Of a stretch of 5,262 nt of DNA, positions 1 to 4,757 are shown piece after piece. The notes beneath the pieces are model-generated. The model saw nothing but the letters and a program-made list of their open reading frames with translations, ran no database searches and was not told where the DNA came from. Origin of the DNA: DATADF01 sp046263155 (GTDB lineage: Bacteria; Actinomycetota; CADDZG01; WHSQ01); contig JBHELF010000008.1 of NCBI GenBank assembly GCA_046263155.1, positions 1-5,262 on the forward strand, given 5' to 3'. Every line of letters starts with the position of its first letter. The stretch's first letter is position 1. The translations under genes were made by a program, and so were the position numbers.

Positions 1-485
1 AAGCGCGGGAGGTCGAGACGGATCGTGTGGGCGCTCGGTCCCTTTCCGATTACGAGATCGAGCTGAAAATCCTCCATCGCGGGATAGAGAACCTCCTCAA
101 CCGTGCGAGGAAGGCGGTGTATCTCGTCGATGAAAAGAACATCCGAATCCTCGAGGTTCGTCAGGATCGCGGCCAGATCCCCGGCGCGTTCCAACGCGGG
201 GCCGGAGGTGGGCCGAATGTCCGCGCCCATCTCGTTTGCGATCACGTGAGCCAGGCTGGTCTTGCCCAGGCCCGGAGGACCGCTCAAGAGCACATGACCC
301 ACCGGTTCGCCGCGCTCCTTAGCGGCCTCGAGCACGATGGCGAGATGCTCTTTTAACTGCGCTTGGCCGATGAACTCATCCAGCCTGCGCGGACGTAACG
401 TAAGTTCCGCATCTTGCTCGGCCGGATCCACAGCCGGCGCGAGCACTTCCACCACCTCGACGGCCTCGGTCCGTTTGGCACTCAT
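1..485 (-). CDS. ruvB: Holliday junction branch migration ATPase RuvB, N-terminal part (cut by window edge)
   Basis: RuvB is the hexameric AAA+ motor that, loaded by RuvA, drives Holliday junction branch migration in recombinational repair. The window holds the first 161 codons plus two bases; the gene runs off the left edge, so the sensor and winged-helix regions are not seen. Visible are the family entry LDEFIGQ (residues 35-41), Walker A GPPGLGKT (69-76), Walker B LFIDEIHRL (117-125, with D120 and E121), and the stretch ending GPSAHTIRLDLPR (149-161). The ATG at 485-483 overlaps the ruvA stop as ATGA, and no clear Shine-Dalgarno precedes it, so translation is probably coupled to ruvA. About 30 residues precede the conserved core, with an acidic, valine-rich start; I give this no special meaning. 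It is the last visible gene of the ruvCAB operon. Identification is essentially certain. Confidence 0.97.
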   Translation of the reverse strand, partial: MSAKRTEAVEVVEVLAPAVDPAEQDAELTLRPRRLDEFIGQAQLKEHLAIVLEAAKERGEPVGHVLLSGPPGLGKTSLAHVIANEMGADIRPTSGPALERAGDLAAILTNLEDSDVLFIDEIHRLPRTVEEVLYPAMEDFQLDLVIGKGPSAHTIRLDLPR

Positions 486-1060
486 GATGCGAGCACCCGC
501 AGCGCGGACTTCACTACGTCCTCGACGGATGAAACCTCGGAGGATTCGAGTTCGTTCAAGGCCACGCGCACTTCACCTGAGGAGTAGCCGAGGTTCTCGA
601 GAGCAGACCTCGCTTTGGCAAGTGCGTCCGGTTGAACCCCCGCCACCGCCAGATCGGGGAGCTCCAGCTTGTCCTTCAACTCCAGCAACATTCGTTGAGC
701 GGTCTTCTTGCCGACGCCGGGAACGGAGGTAATCGAGGCCAGGTCGTCTGTCACCAGGGCGCGCCGGAACGCGTCGGGAGCGAACGCGGAGCAGACCGCC
801 AGAGCAACCTTGGGACCAACGCCGGAGACGGAGATCAAAGCCTCGAACATCTCGAGCTCGGCCTCGGCCGCGAATCCGTACAGCGCGAGCTGGTCCTCCC
901 GAACATTCAAGTGCGTCCAGAGCAGCCCCTTGCGGCCCACCGCGGGGAGGGCAGCCAGGGTCTTGGCCGAGCAGCAAACCCGGTACCCGACCCCACCGAC
1001 GTCAAGGAAACAAGACTCCGACGTGCGCCCGGCAACGACGCCCTGAAGGAACCCGATCAT
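482..1060 (-). CDS. ruvA: Holliday junction DNA-binding protein RuvA
   Basis: RuvA binds the four-way Holliday junction as a tetramer, holds it open and square, and recruits RuvB. The 192-residue protein has the usual length and all three domains. An OB-fold (about 1-63) begins MIGFLQG and carries the acidic pin E55-D56 in the motif REDQLALYGF. Domain II has two helix-hairpin-helix motifs, VSGVGPK (78-84) and VPGVGKK (113-119). A C-terminal RuvB-binding domain (about 145-192) follows a variable linker. The ATG at 1060-1058 overlaps the ruvC TGA as ATGA, and the stop overlaps the ruvB start the same way, so ruvC-ruvA-ruvB should be one translationally coupled unit. A 14-bp perfect GC palindrome lies directly upstream of the start codon and no good Shine-Dalgarno is visible there. 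No key residue appears to be missing. Confidence 0.98.
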   Translation of the reverse strand: MIGFLQGVVAGRTSESCFLDVGGVGYRVCCSAKTLAALPAVGRKGLLWTHLNVREDQLALYGFAAEAELEMFEALISVSGVGPKVALAVCSAFAPDAFRRALVTDDLASITSVPGVGKKTAQRMLLELKDKLELPDLAVAGVQPDALAKARSALENLGYSSGEVRVALNELESSEVSSVEDVVKSALRVLAS

Positions 1061-1560
1061 CGGGCGGCCGCCCGCGACACTGCTCGCGCCAGACCGCCGC
1101 TCTGGAGGTGGCAGATCGCCACCGCGCAGGCGTCGGCAGCGTCGGCCGGCTTGGGGGGACGAGCCAGTCCGAGGAGGGCCGCGACCATTGCCTGCACCTG
1201 GGGCTTGGGGGCATTGCCCACGCCGGTTACGGCCATCTTTATCTCGAGCGGCCCGTACTCGACGATCTCGAGCCCCGCCTCCGCGGCCGCGGCCGTGAGA
1301 ACCCCCGAAGCCTGTCCCACGGAGATCGCCGTACGCGTGTTCTTGTTGAAGAAGAGACGTTCGATCGCGGCGGCCCCGGGTCGGTGCCGGGCCGCGAGCT
1401 CGAGGACCGCACGGCGAAGATAGGCGAGGCGCTCGGCCGGAGGCTGCTCTGCGGGAGTGCGGATGGCGCCTACGGCCACCGCCCGCACGCGCCCGGCCTC
1501 GCGCTCGACTATGCCGTAGCCGGTGGTTGCCAATCCGGGGTCGAGCCCCAATACCCGCAC
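1057..1560 (-). CDS. ruvC: Holliday junction resolvase RuvC (crossover junction endonuclease)
   Basis: RuvC is the dimeric, metal-dependent RNase H-fold endonuclease that nicks opposite strands of a Holliday junction to resolve it. The 167-residue length is normal. The four catalytic acids are D7 (motif GLDPGLATTGYG), E67 (motif AIERLFF), and D140 and D143 (motif KPADAADACAVAICH). The substrate-binding region around residues 101-125 is also typical. The start is a GTG at 1560-1558: the reading begins with the family-typical MRVLGLDPG, and a strong AAGGAG (1573-1568) lies seven bases upstream. It is the first gene of ruvCAB. A LexA-type box sits 17 bases upstream of the start, implying SOS control. 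In many bacteria yebC lies just upstream of ruvC; here they are separated by about 3.2 kb containing three other genes. Confidence 0.98.
   Translation of the reverse strand: MRVLGLDPGLATTGYGIVEREAGRVRAVAVGAIRTPAEQPPAERLAYLRRAVLELAARHRPGAAAIERLFFNKNTRTAISVGQASGVLTAAAAEAGLEIVEYGPLEIKMAVTGVGNAPKPQVQAMVAALLGLARPPKPADAADACAVAICHLQSGGLARAVSRAAAR
1061..1074 (-). repeat. Perfect 14-bp GC palindrome against the ruvA start codon
   Basis: CGGGCGGCCGCCCG reads the same on both strands and ends one base before the ruvA ATG. In the ruvCAB mRNA it can fold into a five-pair stem with a four-base loop where a ribosome would bind. It lies inside the last codons of ruvC, so it may be an accident of Ala/Arg codons, or it may make ruvA translation depend on ribosomes arriving from ruvC. 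Confidence 0.5.
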
Positions 1561-1567
1561 AGCCCGC

Positions 1568-1573
1568 TCCTTT
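1568..1573 (-). promoter_or_regulatory. Ribosome binding site of ruvC (AAGGAG), fixes the GTG start
   Basis: The minus strand reads AAAAAGGAGCGGGCT followed by GTG. The AAGGAG core is seven bases from the GTG at 1560, which supports the GTG start over any internal ATG. Unlike ruvA and ruvB, which rely on overlapping stop/start codons, ruvC has its own strong ribosome binding site, as expected for the first gene of an operon. Confidence 0.8.
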
Positions 1574-1813
1574 TTAGCGAACGCCTGTTCGCCTGAACAC
1601 TAGCGGAGCGGTGCGACGATTCCTCGGCTTTCGCCGGGTCGGCGGCGCCACTGAAGAGCGAGCGCGAAACGCCCGTGACCGAGCGCCACCCAACCCGGGC
1701 CGCGACGCAAGCGGAGGCGCCGGGGCGCCCGCACGGGATGACCCTTTGCCCCGGCCAGCCGCGTGGCCGAGTACTCGCAGCTCGGCGTCTACGTAGCTGA
1801 TGAAGGGATGCAC
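1574..1813 (-). CDS. Doubtful small ORF upstream of ruvC (79 aa, hypothetical)
   Basis: I do not recognise this ORF. In its favour, the GTG at 1813-1811 has an excellent GGAGG five bases upstream, and the first 20 or so codons (MHPFISYVDAELRVLGH) are rich in G or C at the third position. Against it, the rest is a low-complexity, Arg/Ala/Pro/Gly-rich tail (nine or more arginines in the last 40 residues) with no fold I can see. The probable ruvC promoter and LexA box also lie inside its 3' end. It stops at 1574, 13 bases before the ruvC start. A second in-frame GTG at 1819 gives 81 residues but too little room for the same ribosome binding site. It may be a short leader protein, the remnant of a decayed gene, or chance. 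Apart from it and the ruvC control sites I see nothing else in the 1561-1820 gap. Confidence 0.22.
   Translation of the reverse strand: MHPFISYVDAELRVLGHAAGRGKGSSRAGAPAPPLASRPGLGGARSRAFRARSSVAPPTRRKPRNRRTAPLVFRRTGVR
1578..1591 (-). promoter_or_regulatory. LexA (SOS) box upstream of ruvC
   Basis: The minus strand reads CGAACAGGCGTTCG, a perfect palindrome of CGAAC and GTTCG arms around four bases. Gram-positive and actinobacterial LexA boxes follow GAAC-N4-GTTC, and the Bacillus form CGAACRNRYGTTYC is met at 13 of 14 positions. It lies between a TAGTGT -10-like hexamer (1602-1597) and the ruvC ribosome binding site, covering the likely transcription start, the usual place for a repressor site. 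LexA control of ruv genes is known in other bacteria, including mycobacteria. Binding here is inferred from sequence and position. Confidence 0.82.
1597..1625 (-). promoter_or_regulatory. Candidate ruvCAB promoter (-10 TAGTGT)
   Basis: TAGTGT at 1602-1597 fits the loose actinobacterial -10 pattern TANNNT, and a start about 7 bases downstream would fall inside the LexA box, giving a leader of about 30 bases. The -35 region is not sigma-70-like: at 17-base spacing the hexamer is GAGGAA. Two other partial matches exist in the same place: GGAAT at 1623-1619 followed by 18 bases and GTG, near the SigR/SigH pattern, and TCGTCGCAC at 1619-1611, eight bases before the -10, partly like the RecA-independent damage promoter TTGTCRGTG-N8-TANNNT. 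Which sigma factor or activator is used cannot be decided by eye. Confidence 0.5.
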
Positions 1814-1819
1814 GGTCAC

Positions 1820-1900
1820 CTCCGGGTATAACCAGTATTACCCTTTTGATAGTTACACTAACCTTCGTCCTTTAAACGGCGGAGAGCGCCGTTTCGTGAG
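1820..1900. promoter_or_regulatory. AT-rich divergent control region with palindromes, upstream of the CGNR gene
   Basis: Bases 1826-1876 are strikingly AT-rich compared with the GC-rich surroundings, as promoters of GC-rich genomes often are. They lie between the CGNR gene (plus strand) and the small ORF/ruvC side (minus strand). Possible plus-strand elements are TTGATA (1846-1851) as a -35 and the weak CCTTTA or CTTTAA 17-18 bases on; TACACT (1854-1859) is another -10-like hexamer without a partner. No pairing is convincing. Three palindromes lie here: an imperfect 20-mer at 1824-1843, GTTA-N3-TAAC at 1852-1862, and a perfect one at 1874-1894. I call this a control region without fixing the start sites. 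Confidence 0.4.
1874..1894. repeat. Perfect inverted repeat AAACGGCG-N5-CGCCGTTT (operator or leader hairpin)
   Basis: Eight-base arms match perfectly around the spacer GAGAG. It sits 65 bases upstream of the CGNR start codon and directly after the AT-rich patch, so it could be an operator near the transcription start or a hairpin in the 5' leader. It is not a convincing terminator: only three T bases follow the stem on either strand. The neighbouring CGNR protein is an obvious candidate to bind it, but that is guesswork. Confidence 0.6.
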
Positions 1901-1959
1901 AAAGCCCCACCTGCGATGCAACCCCCGTAATCGGTACAGTGGATAGCAGGAGGAGATCC

Positions 1960-2508
1960 ATGAGCGAAGCCACGGCAGGGCCCGGTCGGCTCGACCTCGT
2001 GATCCGGTTTCTGAACACCAACGACGTCGAGGGCGGGCGCGACGAGTTGCGTGATGCCAGGGCTCTCAAAAGATGGCTGGTGGAACACGATCTGGTGGCG
2101 GCCTCTGATCTCGTGACACCGGCCGACGTGGCGCGCACCGTGGAGTTTCGCGAGGCCCTACGCGACCTGGCGCGTGCGAACCACGGGGGCCGAATCGACG
2201 GGCAGGCGCTGAGAGTTCTCAATCAAGCCACCGAGACGGCGCCGCTGAGAGTCAGCTTCGATGAGAAGCGCGCGAACCTCGTCCCCCAGGGGTTGGGCAC
2301 GGCACACGCCATCGCCTTGCTTGCCGGCAACGTATTTGCCGCAACGGCCGACGGGACCTGGGGGAGACTGAAGGTCTGCCTTAGAGACTCCTGCAGATGG
2401 GCTTTCTACGACCGCTCCAAGAATCGGTCCCGCAGTTGGTGCTCCATGGCCGTCTGCGGTAACCGCACAAAGGCCGAGCTATATCGGGAACGCCACGCGC
2501 CTGGGTAG
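1960..2508 (+). CDS. CGNR zinc-finger protein with N-terminal ABATE-type domain
   Basis: The 182-residue protein belongs to the CGNR zinc-finger family, common in actinobacteria and predicted to act as stress-linked transcription regulators; few members have been studied. The N-terminal part (about 10-130) resembles the ABATE domain: an LDLVIRFLNT start, a variable charged middle, then a GTWGRLKVC entry to the finger. The C-terminal finger has C140-x4-C145 and C161-x4-C166, the second pair in WCSMAVCGNR with the signature GNR at 167-169, followed by a short basic tail. I chose the ATG at 1960 because AGGAGGAG (1948-1955) sits just upstream; a GTG at 1939 would add seven residues but bypass that site. 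It is divergent from ruvC and followed 87 bases later by the membrane protein gene. The target and ligand are unknown, and regulation is inferred from the family only. Confidence 0.88.
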   Translation: MSEATAGPGRLDLVIRFLNTNDVEGGRDELRDARALKRWLVEHDLVAASDLVTPADVARTVEFREALRDLARANHGGRIDGQALRVLNQATETAPLRVSFDEKRANLVPQGLGTAHAIALLAGNVFAATADGTWGRLKVCLRDSCRWAFYDRSKNRSRSWCSMAVCGNRTKAELYRERHAPG

Positions 2509-2540
2509 CAGCAGATGGCGGACCCTTGCGCCGGGAGTCC

Positions 2541-2569
2541 TTGACCCCACCCGCCCGTGTACCCAGACT
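2541..2569 (+). promoter_or_regulatory. Weak candidate promoter in the 87-base gap before the membrane protein gene
   Basis: TTGACC (2541-2546) matches a sigma-70 -35 at five of six positions, but the hexamer 17 bases later, CAGACT (2564-2569), matches the -10 at only three. No terminator is visible after the CGNR gene, so read-through from it is equally possible. Confidence 0.2.
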
Positions 2570-2595
2570 CATCAGCGAGTGTTCAGGGGGAAGCG

Positions 2596-3510
2596 ATGAC
2601 GGAAAGCATTCTCAGGGCCGGGCACCACTACTTCCGGCAGCCGGACGGCTCGTGGCTTCGCTATAACGAGGCGGCGGCCGCCTGGGAGCCCTCGGCCCCA
2701 CCTCCTCCTCCGGATCCGCCCCCTCCGGGCGCAACCGGCGCGCCACCTCCCACCGCGGCGGGCGCCCCTGCGACATCGCCCGCCGCCTATCAGGGAGACG
2801 TCTATCGCGGCTCCGGGGCAACGGCCGCGGCGCGCGAGATCGAGGGAGGCGCGGCACCGAGCTACGAGTGGCGTGCCACGGTCTCGGCCCGCCCCGCCGG
2901 GGGCTTCGGCGGTACGCCGCTGACGACAACGGCGCCGGGAATCCCACTTCGCACGGTAGCGACGGTCGGGGTGGCCATTCTCGTCCTGGCGGTGGCCGGT
3001 TGGTTTGGCTACAAGCAGTTCTTCGGGCCGAAGACGTTCTCCGGACGGGGGGTCAGCTTCCAGTACCCGAACGGCTGGGTGGAGGAGGAGGCCCAGGCCG
3101 ACTTCGTGGGCACAATGGGTCTCGAGTGGGCCGTGGGCCTCGCGCCCGACGAGGATCCTCCGCAGGCCGGCGTCATTGCAGGGCGGCTTGGCACCCGCTT
3201 CGTACAGGGAGCGATCGACATCAACCGTCTCGAGACGGCCGTTCGAGAGAATCTGAGTCGTTTGACGCGCGGAACCGGCATGACGTTTGGGAGAACGCGC
3301 GTGACGAAAGTGGGAGGTATCGACTCGGTCACTACGTCGCTCACGGGTCCTTTTGCGGAAGGGTCGGCTCGGCTGAAGCTATTCGTCCTCCCCGATCCCG
3401 CGCAGGGAGACGTTTACTTGCTCGGGTGCTTGATCGGCAGCGCGAACCGCGCCGAGGCCACCGACGCGTGCAATCTCATGACCGACACGTTCGAACTAGA
3501 GACTGCCTAA
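2596..3510 (+). CDS. Proline-rich single-pass membrane protein with extracellular C-terminal domain
   Basis: I do not recognise the specific family. The 304-residue protein starts at ATG 2596, preceded by AGGGGGAA five bases upstream; an in-frame GTG at 2557 lacks such a site. Residues 11-31 form a WW-like element (FRQPDGSWLRYNE, then AAAAWEP) seen at the front of some actinobacterial membrane proteins. Then comes a disordered Pro/Ala/Gly-rich arm (32-115) with runs of five and four prolines at 35-39 and 41-44. One hydrophobic helix (about 119-137) is followed by KQFF. With no signal peptide at the front, the arm is probably cytoplasmic and the C-terminal domain (145-304) outside. That domain opens with GRGVSFQYPNGW (150-161), a pattern common in secreted actinobacterial lipoproteins, and has two cysteines (278, 292) that could pair. 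It may share a transcript with the CGNR gene. Function is unknown. Confidence 0.85.
   Translation: MTESILRAGHHYFRQPDGSWLRYNEAAAAWEPSAPPPPPDPPPPGATGAPPPTAAGAPATSPAAYQGDVYRGSGATAAAREIEGGAAPSYEWRATVSARPAGGFGGTPLTTTAPGIPLRTVATVGVAILVLAVAGWFGYKQFFGPKTFSGRGVSFQYPNGWVEEEAQADFVGTMGLEWAVGLAPDEDPPQAGVIAGRLGTRFVQGAIDINRLETAVRENLSRLTRGTGMTFGRTRVTKVGGIDSVTTSLTGPFAEGSARLKLFVLPDPAQGDVYLLGCLIGSANRAEATDACNLMTDTFELETA
3507..3510. other. Overlapping stop codons of convergent genes
   Basis: The plus-strand TAA (3508-3510) of the membrane protein and the minus-strand TAG (3509-3507) of the cyclase share two bases. There is no intergenic space for a terminator, so each transcript must end inside the opposite gene or run on as antisense RNA. 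Confidence 0.95.
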
Positions 3511-4757
3511 AGGATGGTTACGGGAATCGTCCCTGCGTCTCGTAGTGCCTTTTCCGTAGCACCCGGCAATTCCGAGATCGATCTATAGACGACTCCGTCG
3601 GGGTCGAGACCGAGAGCGCGCGCGTCCTCGGATTCGAGCTGCTCGATAAGGGACTTGGACGCCAATGCCTCGCCGTCTCGGGCCGTCTCTTGCATTCGGG
3701 CGCACTCGTTGACGGCATCGCCCAAGGCGGTGACCTCCAGCCTTCCGCCCGTGACGAGCTGGCCCATGTAGAGGGTTCCGCCCCAATGGACGGCAACGTT
3801 CATGAACGTCGATTCGGGTTGGATCAGGCCGGTTTCGTCGCCGACTTGCTTGGCTGCGGTCGCCGCGGCTTCTGTCACCTGTCGAGCGGCTTCGATCGCG
3901 GCGCGCGCCGACTTCGAAACGGAGCCGAGATCCTCGCTCAGGAAGAAAGCCGTTACACCGTCTCCCGCGTGTTTCCCGACGATGCCCTCACGGTTCACGA
4001 CGACCGCGTCGATGGCCGTCGTCAGGGCACGGATCAATCTGAAGTAAGCCGCGCTTGGCAGACGCCGGGATATGGCGGTGGAATCCTGCAGGTCGGCGAA
4101 GAGGATCGCCGCCTTCTTCCGGCCCGGCTCGACCAGTCGTGCCATGCGGGCGAACATTCCTTCGTCTCCGCGTGCGACCAACGACAGCACTCGCGCCGGA
4201 AGACCCGGGTCGTAAAGAAGAGCGGTCCCGATGAATTCACCGTCATGATCGTGGAACCGGACATGTACCCCGGTAATGGGCGTCGGCGGCAAACCCTCTT
4301 GCACGAAGTCGGACTGGTTGGTCCACACGATCGGAGGTTTGACTGGCTCGATCGTTCCGAAGAGCACGTCGACGATCTCGTCCTTGCTCAGCGAGGGATC
4401 GGCCCACTCCGGCAGCTCCTCCTCGAACTCCTTTAGGGCCCGGCGGAGGACCTTGAAGAGACCCTCCTTCCCGCCGGGTGTGTCGTACATGAACAGCGGG
4501 AACTCGTTCAAGAACGACCGTGCTTGGCTCTCGGCCGTGATCCGGCAGGCCCAGGTCTCGCTGATGTAACAGGCCACGATGTGCTTGCCGTATCCGAGCT
4601 TCTCGGGGTCGGTCTCGCCGATGAGAACCTTCAGGTGCTGGGATACCCAGACAAGCCTCCAGTCGGAGTCACACAGCATCGCCGCGCCGCCCGTCTTCTC
4701 CAGTTCGCGCCCGATGTCTGCCAGCCGGGAATCCTCGGGCAATAGAGAGACGGCCAT
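3507..4757 (-). CDS. Class III adenylate/guanylate cyclase with unusual N-terminal region
   Basis: This 416-residue, probably cytoplasmic protein ends in a class III nucleotide cyclase domain (about 214-390) that makes cAMP or cGMP from ATP or GTP. The full catalytic set is visible: metal-binding D222 (motif LFADLQDST) and D266 (motif GKHAGDGV), base-selecting K262 and D347, and N350 and R354 in LGDAVNECARMQ. The Lys/Asp pair favours ATP. The N-terminal 195 residues are not a standard module: residues 24-46 look like the opening of a PAS fold, and GVHVRFHDHDGEFIGTALLY (163-182) could be its closing strands, with an acidic, helical insert of about 90 residues between. A linker helix (about 196-212) leads into the catalytic domain. 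No membrane segment is seen. The ATG at 4757 overlaps the yebC stop as TGATG with no Shine-Dalgarno, so translation is probably coupled. Nucleotide choice and the signal sensed are inferred or unknown. Confidence 0.93.
   Translation of the reverse strand: MAVSLLPEDSRLADIGRELEKTGGAAMLCDSDWRLVWVSQHLKVLIGETDPEKLGYGKHIVACYISETWACRITAESQARSFLNEFPLFMYDTPGGKEGLFKVLRRALKEFEEELPEWADPSLSKDEIVDVLFGTIEPVKPPIVWTNQSDFVQEGLPPTPITGVHVRFHDHDGEFIGTALLYDPGLPARVLSLVARGDEGMFARMARLVEPGRKKAAILFADLQDSTAISRRLPSAAYFRLIRALTTAIDAVVVNREGIVGKHAGDGVTAFFLSEDLGSVSKSARAAIEAARQVTEAAATAAKQVGDETGLIQPESTFMNVAVHWGGTLYMGQLVTGGRLEVTALGDAVNECARMQETARDGEALASKSLIEQLESEDARALGLDPDGVVYRSISELPGATEKALRDAGTIPVTIL

Noticed and set aside
632..1423. 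263-codon plus-strand open frame opposite ruvA and ruvC
   Set aside because: Antisense to two certain genes; its product is compositionally biased and crosses the ruvC/ruvA junction without recognisable motifs.
1716..1729. GC-only inverted repeat (GGCGC/GCGCC) in the ruvC upstream gap
   Set aside because: Five-base GC arms are expected by chance in this composition, and no element next to it gives it a role.
1848..1866. IdeR/DtxR-like iron box around CTAACCT
   Set aside because: The right half matches well but the left half does not (about 11 of 19 positions), which is below what I would accept as a site.
2557..2595. Upstream GTG start for the membrane protein
   Set aside because: It has no ribosome binding site, while ATG 2596 has AGGGGGAA at good spacing and begins the conserved-looking part.
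3522..3533. GGGA-ATCG-TCCC stem after the membrane protein gene as a terminator
   Set aside because: Only four pairs and no following T tract on either strand; it also lies in cyclase codons.
3690..4436. 248-codon plus-strand open frame opposite the cyclase gene
   Set aside because: It lies wholly antisense to a gene with all catalytic motifs, has no domain I can see, and is the kind of long open frame that GC-rich codon use creates on the opposite strand.
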